From the NCBI GenBank assembly GCA_021732365.1, contig JAKFVD010000017.1, positions 206,543-270,542 of the forward strand: DNA of 64,000 nt, in the 5' to 3' direction. Source of the stretch: Methylotenera sp. (GTDB taxonomy: Bacteria > Pseudomonadota > Gammaproteobacteria > Burkholderiales > Methylophilaceae). The first letter of the stretch is position 1; every line of letters starts with the position of its first letter. Shown piece after piece: positions 20,210-30,208 of the stretch. The translations under genes and the position numbers were made by a program. A model generated the notes under the pieces. That model worked only from the letters and a program-made list of their open reading frames with translations, did no database searches and was not told where the DNA came from.

Positions 20210-21585
20210 TTGGCGTCCTCCATTAAACTTTTTTCTGGATTTTGTTGTGTTAAGTGCTCTACTACGCGCTCCATTTTCATAAAACGTGAACCCTTAACCA
20301 AAACCGTTGTATTTTTTTGCATTAATTTTTTTGTATTGCTAATCACATCATCCAGCGCTGAAAAATGTTGCGCGCCCTCACCAAAGGCATTCGCCGCATG
20401 CACACTTAATGCACCAAAAGCCAGCAAATTCTTGACCCCATTTTGTTTGGCATACAAGCCAATATCTACATGCATGTTTGCTGCATCTGCGCCCAATTCA
20501 CCCATATCGCCCATTACAAATACACTGTATGAATCCAGCGCCACCAACACATCAATTGCCGCCTTCATTGAGTCAGGATTAGCGTTATAAGTATCATCAA
20601 TTAAAAGCGCGCCGTTTAAGCCAGCCTTTCGCTGCAGGCGGCTACGCACGGCTTGCATATTTTGTAAGCCATCTGCTATATCCTGATTGCTCACACCCAA
20701 AGCCGCCGCAGCCGCACTGGCTGCCAGCGCATTCGCAATATTGTGCTTACCTAACACATTTAATTTAAAGTCAACTTTCCCTGTTGGAGTGGTTAATTCA
20801 ACATGACTTAAACCGTCAATTTCTTGATATTTAGCGCTTACATCAGCCACTTTATTTAAGCTAAACGTGAGCACTTTTTTACCAATAGTTAACGCTTGCC
20901 AATAGCCAAAAAATGCATCATCGGCATTTATAATGGCAACTCCATTTGTACTTAGGCCATTAAAAATCTCACCTTTTGCTTTGGCGATATTTTCGCGCGA
21001 ACCTAACTCACCAATATGCGCGGTGCCAGCGTTAATAATCAGCGCTACAGTTGGCTGAGCGATTTTCGTTAAATAATCAATCTCGCCCAAATGATTCATA
21101 CCCATTTCAATCACGGCGTAAGCGTGCTGTTTACTTAATTTCAACAAGGTAAGCGGCATACCGATGTCATTATTCAAATTTCCAACCGTGGCATGGACTT
21201 TGGCCACATCTTTTGTGGCTGCGGCCAGAATTGCGCTTAACATTTCTTTGGTGGTGGTTTTACCATTGCTGCCTGTAATCGCAATCACTGGAATATCAAA
21301 TTGATTGCGCCAATATTTTGCCAATTGCCCAAGCGCTAAGCGCGTGTCATTTACGACAACTGCAGGCCTTGCTTTTGTTTGTTTGTCTGACACCAATACC
21401 GCTGCTGCGCCTTGTTGAATGGCTGTTTCAGCGAATTGATTACCGTCGAAATTTTCACCTTTAATCGCCACAAAAAGTTGATTACTGACAATAGCTCGGC
21501 TGTCAGTGCTTACACTTTTTACCGCAACATCTGCGCCTAATAGCTTGCCATTGACGGCTTTTGCAATGGTCGATAGCTGCATCAT
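20200..21585 (-). CDS. murF: UDP-MurNAc-tripeptide--D-Ala-D-Ala ligase
   Basis: Adds D-Ala-D-Ala to complete the pentapeptide. It has 461 residues. [18 protein letters not shown] (about 105-122) is the P-loop, [19 protein letters not shown] lies near 168-186, [12 protein letters not shown] near 193-204 and [16 protein letters not shown] in the C-domain near 334-349. The N-terminal [23 protein letters not shown] matches the substrate-binding domain. ATGA overlaps the murE stop. It uses the product of ddl in the same cluster. Confidence 0.96.
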   Translation of the reverse strand: MMQLSTIAKAVNGKLLGADVAVKSVSTDSRAIVSNQLFVAIKGENFDGNQFAETAIQQGAAAVLVSDKQTKARPAVVVNDTRLALGQLAKYWRNQFDIPVIAITGSNGKTTTKEMLSAILAAATKDVAKVHATVGNLNNDIGMPLTLLKLSKQHAYAVIEMGMNHLGEIDYLTKIAQPTVALIINAGTAHIGELGSRENIAKAKGEIFNGLSTNGVAIINADDAFFGYWQALTIGKKVLTFSLNKVADVSAKYQEIDGLSHVELTTPTGKVDFKLNVLGKHNIANALAASAAAAALGVSNQDIADGLQNMQAVRSRLQRKAGLNGALLIDDTYNANPDSMKAAIDVLVALDSYSVFVMGDMGELGADAANMHVDIGLYAKQNGVKNLLAFGALSVHAANAFGEGAQHFSALDDVISNTKKLMQKNTTVLVKGSRFMKMERVVEHLTQQNPEKSLMEDAKCY

Positions 21586-23045
21586 GTCAGCACCTCTGCT
21601 TGCGTTTGTGCATATTTTTTCAGCACTTTTTGCGCTTGTTCTGCATCGCTAAAATGATATTTTTTGTCTTTGATTTCTTGATATTGCTCATGTCCCTTGC
21701 CAGCAAGCAGCACAATATCGCCAGCCTTGGCCGCAAATATGCCCACCGAAATCGCTTTTGCGCGATCTTGCTCAATTAAGTAATTGCCCTGCATGCCTTG
21801 CAAAATTTCGTTAATGATTTTGCGTTTGTTTTCATGCCTCGGATTGTCCGATGTCACCACCACCGCATCGGCCAAATAACTGGCTATTTTGCCCATTAAC
21901 TCGCGCTTGCCTGCATCGCGATTACCACCACAACCAAACACACAAACCAATTTTGCGCCTTCTTTTTTTTGCGCTTTTAAGGTGGTTAATACTTTTTCTA
22001 GCGCATCTGGCGTGTGTGCATAATCCACCACCACCAATGGCAAGTTATCACCGCCAAATTGCTGCATGCGGCCAGCAGCTGATTGAATATTCGAAATCGC
22101 CTCTACTGCATCTTGCAAGCCCACATTGGATACCAGCAAAGTTGCCAATACAGCCAGCACGTTATACACATTAAAGCGGCCAATCAGATTAGCGCGCACT
22201 TCGGCTTTGCCTTGCGGCGTTACAGCGACAAAGCTGAAATAGGTATTTTCAAAATGCAGTTTTGTTGCGCGCACATCGCCGTGGTCAATGCCATAGGTCG
22301 TCACTGGCGCGCCTATTAACTTTAAATCTTCCTCAATTTGCTGCCCAAAACTATCATCACAATTTAACACTGACATTTTTAAATCAATGCTATCAAACAG
22401 GCGACGTTTGGCTGCAGCATATTCTTCTAAAGTAACGTGGTAATCCAAATGGTCACGCGATAAATTGCTCAATACCGCAACATCAAACTCAACACCATTG
22501 ACGCGACCTTGATGCAAGCCGTGCGATGAAACCTCTAGCGCAACCACTTCTGCGCCTTGCTGCAGGTAATCAGCCAACATGGATTGCAAAAGAATAGCAT
22601 CTGGCGTGGTATTGCTGGTTTCTGATAACTGCTCTGCAAAGCCGTTACCTAATGTACCGATGACTGCTGTTTTGCGATTGAGATAATTAAAGCACTGACT
22701 TAACCATTGCGTGATTGAAGTTTTGCCGTTGGTGCCAGTGACGCCTATAGTCCACAGCTGTGACGATGGCTTTTTGTAATATTGCGCCGCAATATTACCC
22801 GCCTGCAGGCGCAAATTTTTAATGCCTATATTTTCAATATTCCAATCCGCATTCCAGCTAAAGTCTGCAGAATCCCAAATGACTGCACTTGCACCTTTTG
22901 CAATCGCATCTGCAATAAAATCCCGACCATCTTTTTTATCGCCCGGGTAGGCTAAAAATAGGCTGCCTTGCACCACATTACGGCTGTCGGCCGTCATATT
23001 TTTAATGGGAGTTTTGATGCGATAACTCTGAATGGCTTTGGTCAT
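21582..23045 (-). CDS. murE: UDP-MurNAc-dipeptide--meso-diaminopimelate ligase
   Basis: Adds the third stem-peptide residue. It has 487 residues. Features are TADSRNVVQGSLFLAYPG (about 19-36), the P-loop GVTGTNGKTSITQWL (about 99-113), NTTPDAI and EVSSHGLHQGRV (about 173-184), and DYAHTPDALEKVL in the middle/C-domain. The C-terminal DNPRHEN motif (about 402-408) is the recognition sequence for meso-diaminopimelate rather than lysine. Its start overlaps the ftsI stop by 4 bases. Confidence 0.96.
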   Translation of the reverse strand: MTKAIQSYRIKTPIKNMTADSRNVVQGSLFLAYPGDKKDGRDFIADAIAKGASAVIWDSADFSWNADWNIENIGIKNLRLQAGNIAAQYYKKPSSQLWTIGVTGTNGKTSITQWLSQCFNYLNRKTAVIGTLGNGFAEQLSETSNTTPDAILLQSMLADYLQQGAEVVALEVSSHGLHQGRVNGVEFDVAVLSNLSRDHLDYHVTLEEYAAAKRRLFDSIDLKMSVLNCDDSFGQQIEEDLKLIGAPVTTYGIDHGDVRATKLHFENTYFSFVAVTPQGKAEVRANLIGRFNVYNVLAVLATLLVSNVGLQDAVEAISNIQSAAGRMQQFGGDNLPLVVVDYAHTPDALEKVLTTLKAQKKEGAKLVCVFGCGGNRDAGKRELMGKIASYLADAVVVTSDNPRHENKRKIINEILQGMQGNYLIEQDRAKAISVGIFAAKAGDIVLLAGKGHEQYQEIKDKKYHFSDAEQAQKVLKKYAQTQAEVLT

Positions 23046-24769
23046 ATCACTTCCTTAGCGTCATCATCGTTAGTCGGAATCACCACATTATTATTGGGCG
23101 CATCTTGCGGCACGGCCAGCATACGCAGCGCATCTGCCATCACCGCACTGAAAACTGGCGCAGCCACCGTGCCACCGTAATATTCGCCATTGGTTGGCTC
23201 ATCAATCATCACTGCCATAATCAAGCGCGGGTTAGATGCTGGCGCCATGCCGACAAAAGAGCCTACATATTTATCTTTTTCGTATCCAGTTTTACCCAGT
23301 TTATGTGCAGTGCCTGTTTTACCACCTACGCGATAACCCGCGACTTGTGCTCTTAATGCTGTTCCGCCTGGCAAAACCGCTAGTTCCAGCATCGATTTCA
23401 TTTCATTGGCAACTTCTGCTGAAAATACTTGATGCCCAATTGTTGACTCTTTTAATTTAAGTAATGAAATCGTTTTAAGCTCGCCCTCATTGGCAAAAAC
23501 GGTATAGGCACGTGCCAGTTGCAACAAAGTCACGCTAATGCCGTGCCCATAAGACATGGTTGCCTGCTCAATTGGACGCCAACTTTTATATGGCCTTAAA
23601 CGGCCAGATGCCTCTCCAGGAAAGCCGATATTGGCGCGCGAGCCAAAGCCGAACTGATTAAACGTGCTCCAAAGTGCTTCGCGCTTTAGGCTTAATGCCA
23701 TTTTGGCAGAACCCACATTAGAGGATTTTTGTATCACTTCAGCCACGGTTAACACGCCATGTGGATGCGCGTCGTGTATGGTGGCGGTGCCAATTGTCAT
23801 ATAGCCGGGCGCTGTTTGAATTTGCGTATCTGGTTTGTAGTCGCCAAATTCCATCGCCGCAGCTGCCGTCATAGGTTTTAAGGTTGAGCCAGGCTCAAAC
23901 ACATCGGTAATGACGCGATTACGGGTTTTCCCGATAATATTCACAGGATTATTAGGGTTATAGGTAGGTAAATTCACCATAGCCAACACCTCGCCTGTTT
24001 TAGCATCCAACACCACTGCGGCACCTGCCTTTGCTTTATGCTTTTCGACTGCTTTCAATAACTCTCTAAATACTAAATACTGAATACGCCGATCAATACT
24101 TAACACAATATCGCGTCCATCTTGCGGCACTTTTACATCTTCTAAATCTTCAACTATGCGACCTTTTGCATCTTTAATCACCTTGCGGCTACCTGCTTTG
24201 CCTGATAAATGACTGTTCTGCGCTAGCTCAAAACCTTCTTGTCCAATATCATTAATATCGGTAAAGCCCACCACATGCGCTGTGACATCACCTGCAGGAT
24301 AAAAACGCTTATATTCGCGTTGTAAGAAAACGCCAGGAATCTTCAAACTCATGACTTTTTCGCCTAAATCTGGCGAAACGCGCCGCTTTAAATACACAAA
24401 CTCGCGTTTTAAATTAGCAAATTTTTTATCAATATCTTTATTCTTTATTCCCAGCAATTTAGTAAGCGCCAGTTTTTGGTCTTTGCTGATTTTAACGTCT
24501 GGGGGGCTGGCCCAGACCGAATCTACAGGGCTACTAATCGCTAGTAAATCGCCATTTCTATCGGTAATTTTTCCGCGATGGGCTTGTAAACTGAGTGTAC
24601 GACTGTAGCGTGCCTCACCTTTTTGCTGTAAAAACTCTTTGTGTAAGCTTTGCAAATAAATACCGCGCGCAAATAGCCCTGTAAAACCCATCAATATTGC
24701 AATCAGCAATAGCCTACGCCGCCACACAGGCAGCTTTACCATTTGATGTTGAACAGAGTTATAGGCCAT
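23042..24769 (-). CDS. ftsI: Peptidoglycan transpeptidase FtsI (PBP3)
   Basis: The septal class B penicillin-binding protein that works with FtsW. It has 575 residues. A TM anchor at about residues 19-37 is followed by the RGKITDRNGDLLA motif of the N-terminal pedestal. The transpeptidase domain has the active-site FEPGSTLKPMT (Ser-x-x-Lys, about 293-302), SSN (about 347-349) and KTGTAHK (about 484-490). The gene sits between ftsL and murE; the 26-base gap to ftsL holds no clear terminator. Confidence 0.96.
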   Translation of the reverse strand: MAYNSVQHQMVKLPVWRRRLLLIAILMGFTGLFARGIYLQSLHKEFLQQKGEARYSRTLSLQAHRGKITDRNGDLLAISSPVDSVWASPPDVKISKDQKLALTKLLGIKNKDIDKKFANLKREFVYLKRRVSPDLGEKVMSLKIPGVFLQREYKRFYPAGDVTAHVVGFTDINDIGQEGFELAQNSHLSGKAGSRKVIKDAKGRIVEDLEDVKVPQDGRDIVLSIDRRIQYLVFRELLKAVEKHKAKAGAAVVLDAKTGEVLAMVNLPTYNPNNPVNIIGKTRNRVITDVFEPGSTLKPMTAAAAMEFGDYKPDTQIQTAPGYMTIGTATIHDAHPHGVLTVAEVIQKSSNVGSAKMALSLKREALWSTFNQFGFGSRANIGFPGEASGRLRPYKSWRPIEQATMSYGHGISVTLLQLARAYTVFANEGELKTISLLKLKESTIGHQVFSAEVANEMKSMLELAVLPGGTALRAQVAGYRVGGKTGTAHKLGKTGYEKDKYVGSFVGMAPASNPRLIMAVMIDEPTNGEYYGGTVAAPVFSAVMADALRMLAVPQDAPNNNVVIPTNDDDAKEVI

Positions 24770-24795
24770 TTTTATATATTTTTACTAAATCATTT

Positions 24796-25083
24796 CTACT
24801 GTATTAATTCCAAACTAACTTGTTCTTTTGCAATAACTTGAATACGCTTTGCATCTGGCACTTGCATTTTTAGCTTTTTAGCTGCCAATTCTTCTACGCG
24901 CGAATGCATGGCCCAAGTACTTTGCTCTAATTGCAATTGACCAAATTCTGTATCATATTTTTGCGTTAAGTTTTGTTGCTGTTCAAGCTCAAAATACAAC
25001 TTGCGCGCTTTATGCTGGGCGGTAATTACGCCCAAGCTCACGGCAATTAAGGCAAAAAATAGAATGAAATTTAATCGTGTCAT
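24796..25083 (-). CDS. ftsL: Cell division protein FtsL
   Basis: A small bitopic protein of 95 residues. A short cytoplasmic tail, one TM helix (about residues 5-20) and a periplasmic coiled coil (ARKLYFELEQQQNLTQKYDTEFGQLQLEQS, given as positions 27-56) match FtsL, which forms the FtsQLB complex. Sequence conservation in this family is low, so the call relies strongly on position between rsmH and ftsI and on topology. Confidence 0.9.
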   Translation of the reverse strand: MTRLNFILFFALIAVSLGVITAQHKARKLYFELEQQQNLTQKYDTEFGQLQLEQSTWAMHSRVEELAAKKLKMQVPDAKRIQVIAKEQVSLELIQ

Positions 25084-25099
25084 TGTTTATTAAATGCTC

Positions 25100-26119
25100 T
25101 TAAGCGATTGCCGTTCTTTCTGCCACGCGCATTACTGCACTTCTGCTGCGCGGGTTTTGTTTTACTTCAAGGGCAGTTGGCTTGATTGCCTTGCCTACTG
25201 CCTTTAACCTTGGCTGCGGCAAATCAATTGCTTTCACTGGAAAGCGCGCAGGCAAATCATCCCGATTTTGTTCACCTTGAATAAACTGCTTCACAATCCT
25301 GTCTTCCAGCGAATGAAAGCTAATCACCACCAACCGCCCGCCCTCTGCCAACAGATTGAGACACTTGGGCAAAATCAGCGATAACTCCTCAAGCTCCGAA
25401 TTGACGTAAATCCGTAAAGCTTGAAAGGTGCGCGTTGCAGGGTTCTGCCCCGGTTCGATCTTGGGGATTGCACTTGCCACGATCTTGGCAAGTTGTCCTG
25501 TAGTGGTGATGGCGCGCCCGTCTGTGCGCTCCTTAATAATCGCCCTTGCAACCTGCTTAGCAAACCGTTCTTCACCATAGTCTTTTATCACTTTCCCTAA
25601 TTGTTGCTCTGAAATTGTGGTTAACAGCTCTGTTGCTGTTTTGCCACGCGTTTGGTCCATGCGCATATCCAGCGGCGCATCAAATCTAAAACTAAAACCA
25701 CGTTCACCTTCATCAATTTGCGGCGATGAAATGCCCAAATCCAACAAAATGCCATCTACCTTTGTGAGATTGTTATTGCTTGCCAGATGATTGATTTCTG
25801 AAAAGTGCAGGTGTGAAATATGAAAACGCGCATCTTGAATCGCCTGACCTTCTGCCAATGCAGCCAAATCACGGTCAATGGCATATAAACGGCCTGATTT
25901 TTCCAAGCGCGACAATATCAATCGGCTATGGCCACCGCGGCCAAAGGTGCCGTCAACATAAATACCGCTGGGTTTGATATTAAGCGCGTCTACCGCTTCG
26001 TTTAATAAAACGGTGATATGTGCAGCCGATGAAGACTTTGAGGTGGAATTTGAAGCTGAAGTCATAATCGATGCTGACACTGAGGCTAAGCTGGGCGCAG
26101 ATTTCGCGCCCATCATCAT
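25100..26119 (-). CDS. rsmH: 16S rRNA (cytosine-1402-N4)-methyltransferase
   Basis: SAM-dependent methylation of 16S rRNA C1402, in the P site. It has 339 residues. The fold shows [28 protein letters not shown] (SAM loop, about residues 55-69), [14 protein letters not shown] and the C-terminal [17 protein letters not shown] Ser/Ala-rich stretch of about 33 residues precedes the usual beginning of the family. The long start is favoured because the ATG overlaps the mraZ stop by 4 bases with AAGG upstream; an internal Met at residue 19 has no visible ribosome-binding site. Confidence 0.94.
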   Translation of the reverse strand: MMMGAKSAPSLASVSASIMTSASNSTSKSSSAAHITVLLNEAVDALNIKPSGIYVDGTFGRGGHSRLILSRLEKSGRLYAIDRDLAALAEGQAIQDARFHISHLHFSEINHLASNNNLTKVDGILLDLGISSPQIDEGERGFSFRFDAPLDMRMDQTRGKTATELLTTISEQQLGKVIKDYGEERFAKQVARAIIKERTDGRAITTTGQLAKIVASAIPKIEPGQNPATRTFQALRIYVNSELEELSLILPKCLNLLAEGGRLVVISFHSLEDRIVKQFIQGEQNRDDLPARFPVKAIDLPQPRLKAVGKAIKPTALEVKQNPRSRSAVMRVAERTAIA

Positions 26120-26562
26120 AGTGAGAAACCTTCTAATTCTGCTGGCATTTCAAAGTTGTCGCCGCTAGTTAAAATCTCTAACTGTTTATTCCAGGCATCT
26201 AAGTTCCACAACTCAAAGTGGCTACCCTGTCCAACAAACATCACATCTTTATCCAAGCTTGCAAAATCACGCAATACAGAAGAAACCAGCAAACGACCAG
26301 CACTATCCAAAGTTAAATCTTCTGCTTGACCTACCATCATGCGCTGATAAGCGCTGGTTTGTGGATTAAAGCTAGATAAACTATTAATTTTAGCTTCAAT
26401 AGGCGCCCACGCTGGTTGCGGATACAGCAGCAAGCAACGATGCGGATGAGCAGTTAAAATCAAATTACCAGCACTTTGTGTCAACAAAGCATCGCGATGC
26501 TTAGCAGGCACTGCAAGCCTGTACTTAGCATCCATGCTTAAATGTGTTGCGCCGCGAAACAT
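26116..26562 (-). CDS. mraZ: Transcriptional regulator MraZ
   Basis: The first gene of the dcw cluster, 148 residues, with two SpoVT/AbrB-like repeats. The first starts [19 protein letters not shown] (about residues 8-26) and the second [19 protein letters not shown] (about 83-101), each carrying the D-x-x-x-R-hydrophobic signature. In E. coli and other bacteria MraZ forms rings that bind repeated TGGGN boxes and represses its own operon. Matching repeats are found upstream here (26671-26706). No strong Shine-Dalgarno is visible before the ATG. Confidence 0.96.
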   Translation of the reverse strand: MFRGATHLSMDAKYRLAVPAKHRDALLTQSAGNLILTAHPHRCLLLYPQPAWAPIEAKINSLSSFNPQTSAYQRMMVGQAEDLTLDSAGRLLVSSVLRDFASLDKDVMFVGQGSHFELWNLDAWNKQLEILTSGDNFEMPAELEGFSL

Positions 26563-26670
26563 GATTTAAATAAACTGCCCTTAATGCGATTAAGATAAAT
26601 AGGTGAGCTCTAATTATTTTGTAAGCTTAAAAATGAGAATTGATGAATTTGATTAATCCATCAAAAAAGT

Positions 26671-26706
26671 TCCCACTAAACTCCACTTTTCACCACTAAA
26701 TTGCAC
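26671..26706 (-). promoter_or_regulatory. MraZ operator: four 10-bp-spaced boxes
   Basis: Read on the - strand the boxes are GTGCAA (26701-26706), GTGGTG (26691-26696), GTGGAG (26681-26686) and GTGGGA (26671-26676), each starting exactly 10 bases after the last. MraZ is known to bind direct repeats of TGGGN separated by 5 bases, the same period. The first box is degenerate. The position upstream of mraZ fits autoregulation of the whole dcw cluster. Confidence 0.8.
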
Positions 26707-26713
26707 TATAGAT

Positions 26714-26742
26714 AAAAAAAAAGTACTTTGCAAGCACTTTTT
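26714..26742 (-). terminator. Rho-independent terminator upstream of the mra operon
   Basis: On the - strand, AAAAAGTGCTT / AAGTACTTTTT form a stem with one mismatch and a tiny loop, followed by a run of nine T. It lies between rnpB and the MraZ boxes and would stop transcription coming from rnpB before the dcw cluster. Confidence 0.65.
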
Positions 26743-26919
26743 GACTATTTTTTCTTTATAAGACAAAGACTTAGCGCATTTTCATCAATAAAACAATAGC
26801 TATTAAAATCAATGAGATATTAAATTAAGTGAATGTAAAATATAAGCGTTGCAGATTATGTAATTGAATTGAATCAAGAGGGTGATTAATACGGATGAGG
26901 AAAGATAAAATAAGAAATT

Positions 26920-27266
26920 GAAGCTGGCCGATAAGCCGGGTTTTGTAGACTTTATTGCTAAAGTTGACAGTCATTCATCTAGGCGCACCATTACTGGTAC
27001 GCTCAAGCTATCTACCCGCTGGCAGCGCGAGCAACGCCTTATTAACCGAAGTTAAAATGCCAGCCTATTTGATATTGCTGCAAATGGAGGTTACCGCGTT
27101 TCACATCCACACCCGAAAGTGTTTACTCGTCTCTGTGGCCCTATTCCGCGCCTTATACTTAGTTACCCAAGCTTTCAGCGTACGGCTGTTAGCCGTCATC
27201 TTGCTCTGTGCAGCCCGGACTTTCCTCCCCCTAAACAAGTTAGGCGGCGACTGTCTGACCAGCTTC
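26920..27266 (-). ncRNA. rnpB: RNase P RNA (type A)
   Basis: The catalytic RNA that matures tRNA 5' ends. On the - strand it begins GAAGCTGGTCAGACAG, followed by the diagnostic GAGGAAAGTCCGGGCT block (about 27210-27230). It ends with the GGTTTAAGCCGG-like ACCCGGCTTATCGGCCAGC stretch whose last bases pair with the 5' end to form helix P1. The length of about 347 bases is normal. Internal conserved CAAATGGAGG-type and AGGGTGC-like segments are consistent. Apparent open frames inside it are spurious. Confidence 0.95.
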
Positions 27267-27272
27267 ACGTCT

Positions 27273-27299
27273 ATATTAACACGGCTGTACGGTGTGTAA
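27273..27299 (-). promoter_or_regulatory. Probable rnpB promoter
   Basis: A TAATAT -10 box (27273-27278) lies 7 bases before the predicted 5' end of RNase P RNA. A TTACAC-like -35 (27294-27299) is separated by 15 bases, or ATTACA by 16. The position fits a sigma-70 start; the spacing is a little short. Confidence 0.45.
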
Positions 27300-27303
27300 T
27301 GTT

Positions 27304-27801
27304 TTAACGGATTTTTTGCTTGTTTTGATAGGGTATATAGACTGTGCGTTGCAACCATAAGCGCAACTTAACCGATTCTGCATGCTGACTTTTTTGCAAT
27401 AATGTTTGCAAATAGGATTCTGAGTAAAGCCATAATTTTTCGCGCTTATCGTAAAAATAGTCGCAAGCTTTAGCCTGCCTGCGGGCTATTTCACTCACGC
27501 TTAAACCCACAATCGGCAATATATCTTCATCAACAACCCAAAGCGCATCATTTGCCTCAACAACACGCACTTGCACTTGATTAAAAGCATAATATCGCCC
27601 TTGAAAAGGCTTCAGCGGCGCATCTGCACACACATGATAAAGCCACAACAATAAACCCAGAATTGGCTTTGCAAGCAGAGCGCCCCACAACACAACCACA
27701 ACTACCGCACTTGCACCCATATATTGAATCGCTAAATGTGTGAGTGCCGCACAAATTGCTACGCCTAAAGCATAATGAACAATTACTTTCATTCGTTGCA
27801 A
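27304..27801 (-). CDS. Conserved membrane protein, unknown function
   Basis: A 165-residue protein with two hydrophobic helices at the N-terminus (about residues 9-28 and 31-54) followed by a soluble domain rich in aromatic and charged residues (FYDKREKLWLYSESYL near 115-130). I do not recognise a named family. It sits 37 bases before rnpB on the same strand and 18 bases after pyrC. An alternative start is Met4 (MKVIVHY). Confidence 0.75.
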   Translation of the reverse strand: MQRMKVIVHYALGVAICAALTHLAIQYMGASAVVVVVLWGALLAKPILGLLLWLYHVCADAPLKPFQGRYYAFNQVQVRVVEANDALWVVDEDILPIVGLSVSEIARRQAKACDYFYDKREKLWLYSESYLQTLLQKSQHAESVKLRLWLQRTVYIPYQNKQKIR

Positions 27802-27819
27802 TCAATTAAAATAATAGCC

Positions 27820-28866
27820 TTAGTCGTGCGAAACTCTCCAACCTAACAGCTGCCCTGCTCTTAAAGGCACAAGCGCATCGTTATCAAACGGCAAAGTGTA
27901 TGGGACTTGCCAAGATTCTTTCACCAAAGTGATTTGCTCACTGTTACGCGGCAAACCATAAAAATCTGCGCCATAAAAACTGGCAAACCCTTCTAGCTTA
28001 TCCAGCGCATTGGCATTTTCAAAGGCTTCCGCATATAGCTCCATGGCTGTATGCGCGGTATACATACCTGCGCAGCCACAAGCGGCTTCTTTGGTATGCT
28101 TGGCATGCGGTGCGCTGTCGGTGCCTAAAAAGAATTTTGCATTGCCAGAAGTGGCGGCTTGCACTAAGGCAATGCGATGCTCTTCACGCTTTAAAATGGG
28201 TAGGCAGTAATGATGTGGCTGAATGCCACCTTTAAACATATCGTTACGGTTCATCAATAAGTGATGCGCGGTAATCGTTGCTGCAACGTTATTGGGCGCA
28301 GCATACACAAAATCAGCCGCATCTTTAGTGGTGATATGCTCAAACACGATTTTTAATGCTGGAAACTTGTTAAGTAAGGGCGACATGTTGCGCTCGATAA
28401 ACACTTTTTCGCGGTCAAACACGTCCACATCGCTATCGGTTACTTCTGCATGCGTCAACAAAGGCATGCCCAGTTTTTCCATCGTTTCTAGCGCTTTAAC
28501 GCAATGACCTAAATTGGTCACTCCAGAATCTGAATTGGTTGTGGCTCCCGCAGGGTATAACTTAACGCCATGCACGATTCCGCTGGCTTTGGCGAGTGCA
28601 ATTTCTTCTGCTGTGGTGTTGTCGGTTAAATACAACGTCATTAGCGGTTCAAAGCTTAAGCCTGCTGGCAATACATCTAAAATGCGTTGCCTGTAAGCAA
28701 TCGCCAATTCAGTTGTGGTGACTGGCGGACGCAAATTTGGCATCACAATCGCCCGCGCAAATTGTTTGGCAGTATCTGGCAGCACCGCTTTTAGCGCAGC
28801 ACCATCTCTTAAATGCAAATGCCAGTCATCTGGGCGGGTAATCGTTAGCGTCTTTATATCGGTCAT
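27820..28866 (-). CDS. pyrC: Dihydroorotase
   Basis: A zinc amidohydrolase that cyclises carbamoyl-aspartate to dihydroorotate in pyrimidine synthesis. The 348 residues match the short class II (E. coli-type) enzyme. Metal-site motifs are [10 protein letters not shown] (about residues 13-22), the [11 protein letters not shown] segment with the carboxylated Lys near 102, LLTHAEVTD (about 135-143), [12 protein letters not shown] (about 174-185) and [13 protein letters not shown] (about 248-260). It lies 27 bases after rsmI on the same strand. Confidence 0.96.
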   Translation of the reverse strand: MTDIKTLTITRPDDWHLHLRDGAALKAVLPDTAKQFARAIVMPNLRPPVTTTELAIAYRQRILDVLPAGLSFEPLMTLYLTDNTTAEEIALAKASGIVHGVKLYPAGATTNSDSGVTNLGHCVKALETMEKLGMPLLTHAEVTDSDVDVFDREKVFIERNMSPLLNKFPALKIVFEHITTKDAADFVYAAPNNVAATITAHHLLMNRNDMFKGGIQPHHYCLPILKREEHRIALVQAATSGNAKFFLGTDSAPHAKHTKEAACGCAGMYTAHTAMELYAEAFENANALDKLEGFASFYGADFYGLPRNSEQITLVKESWQVPYTLPFDNDALVPLRAGQLLGWRVSHD

Positions 28867-28893
28867 TTTTGAATATTTTCTTTAAATCAGTTT

Positions 28894-29760
28894 TTACAAT
28901 TCAACTTTGGCATTTTTTAGGGTCAGTGCAAATTCGTACAAATCATTCTTCTTTTCTTGCGTGATTTCAGCGGTCAACTTTACCGCTTGTTTAAGCGGCA
29001 AATCAGCTAGTAGCAATTTTAATACGCGAACCGTTTCTTCTGAAAACTCTTCAGCTTCTTTTACTGCGGCAGCCTCAATCAACAGCACAAATTCGCCGCG
29101 CTGTTGATTGGTATCAGCCTCTAGCCAAGCTTTAGCATCGGCCAAATGACAACTGTAAATTGTCTCAAAAGTTTTGGTTAACTCTCTGGCAAACGTAACG
29201 CGGCGCCCTGCACCCAATACGTTTGCCATATCATTCACGCTTTCCACAATGCGGTGCGGCGCTTCATAAAATACCAATGTCACCGTTTGCGCTTTTAATG
29301 CCTCTAGCGCTTTGCGTCTAGCTGCGCCACTTGCAGGTAAAAATCCATGAAATAAAAAGCCATTTTCCGCAATGCCTGATGCGGATAAGGCCGCAATCAC
29401 TGCGCTCACACCCGGAATCGGCACTACCTTAATGCCTGCTTTGCGCACAAAATCCACCACCACCGCGCCTGGATCGCTAATGCCTGGCGTGCCGGCATCG
29501 GTCACCAAGGCAATGTTTTCACCTGCGTTTAATTGCGCCAATAATTTTTCTGCCGATTGATGCTCGTTATGCTCATGCACCGCGATTAATTTTTTGCTGA
29601 TGCCAAAATGCGACAACAATCCAGAAGTGTGGCGCGTATCTTCTGCCGCGATTGCATCAACAGCTTTGAGTATTTCGAGCGCGCGCAAAGTAATATCGCC
29701 TAAATTGCCGATTGGCGTTGCGACAACATATAATGTGCTATTGGTTTTTAAATCGCTCAT
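28894..29760 (-). CDS. rsmI: 16S rRNA (cytidine-1402-2'-O)-methyltransferase
   Basis: A tetrapyrrole-methylase-fold enzyme of 288 residues that methylates the ribose of C1402, the same nucleotide modified by RsmH in this window. The motifs are VVATPIGNLGDITLRA (about 13-28), AAEDTRHTSGLLSHF (about 38-52), LVTDAGTPGISDPG (about 80-93) and PGVSAVIAALSASG (about 110-123). The rsmI-yraN-dolP neighbourhood is conserved in proteobacteria, here with divergent strands between rsmI and yraN. Confidence 0.95.
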   Translation of the reverse strand: MSDLKTNSTLYVVATPIGNLGDITLRALEILKAVDAIAAEDTRHTSGLLSHFGISKKLIAVHEHNEHQSAEKLLAQLNAGENIALVTDAGTPGISDPGAVVVDFVRKAGIKVVPIPGVSAVIAALSASGIAENGFLFHGFLPASGAARRKALEALKAQTVTLVFYEAPHRIVESVNDMANVLGAGRRVTFARELTKTFETIYSCHLADAKAWLEADTNQQRGEFVLLIEAAAVKEAEEFSEETVRVLKLLLADLPLKQAVKLTAEITQEKKNDLYEFALTLKNAKVEL

Positions 29761-29809
29761 TTCACCATTTTAAGCCAAAGCGCTATTAATCATCTAAAAA
29801 ATAAACTTA

Positions 29810-30163
29810 ATGAGATTAAATCAAGATAATTTAGGGTTAGCCGCAGAAAAATTAGCTGAAACTTTTTTGGTCGGTCATGGACTTAAATTATTGACACGCA
29901 ATTATCACTGCCGTTTTGGTGAAATTGATTTGATTATGCTTGACGCCAAAACACTGGTGTTTGTTGAGGTGCGATTAAGAACAAATACGCAGTTTGGCAG
30001 CGCTGGCAATAGCATTACCCCTCAAAAAATGCAAAAACTTATCCTAACAGCACAACATTACCTACAATTACATGGCGAACAGCCATGCCGCTTTGATGCC
30101 ATCTTAATGCATGCAGTTGATACAAAATCAATTGAGTGGGTGCGTAATGCATTTGACGCATAA
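29810..30163 (+). CDS. YraN family endonuclease-like protein (UPF0102)
   Basis: A 117-residue protein with the restriction-endonuclease-like core typical of YraN: GLAAEKLAETFL (about 9-20), NYHCRFGEIDLIMLD (about 31-45) and LVFVEVRLR (about 49-57). The E-x-D and E-V-(K/R) pattern is the PD-(D/E)xK-type active site, with Arg in place of the usual Lys. The biochemical role is not established. It is divergent from rsmI and followed by the DolP-like lipoprotein gene. Confidence 0.9.
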   Translation: MRLNQDNLGLAAEKLAETFLVGHGLKLLTRNYHCRFGEIDLIMLDAKTLVFVEVRLRTNTQFGSAGNSITPQKMQKLILTAQHYLQLHGEQPCRFDAILMHAVDTKSIEWVRNAFDA

Positions 30164-30208
30164 AGGGCGTATGATGCGCAAAAATTACCTGTCTTTTTGG
30201 AGCAAGCA

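Larger units (their letters stand above)
26563..26919. other. Intergenic region between mraZ and rnpB
   Basis: These 357 bases hold no credible gene. Going up from mraZ they contain an AT-rich leader of about 110 bases, the four-box MraZ-type operator at 26671-26706 and a hairpin with a nine-base T tract on the - strand at 26714-26742. Beyond that is unstructured AT-rich sequence up to the rnpB 3' end. The mra promoter must lie here, but I cannot single out one -35/-10 pair with confidence. Confidence 0.6.

Noticed and set aside
26955..27299. Open frames on both strands at 26955-27358
   Set aside because: The sequence is RNase P RNA with the diagnostic GAGGAAAGTCCGGGCT block; the frames are chance.
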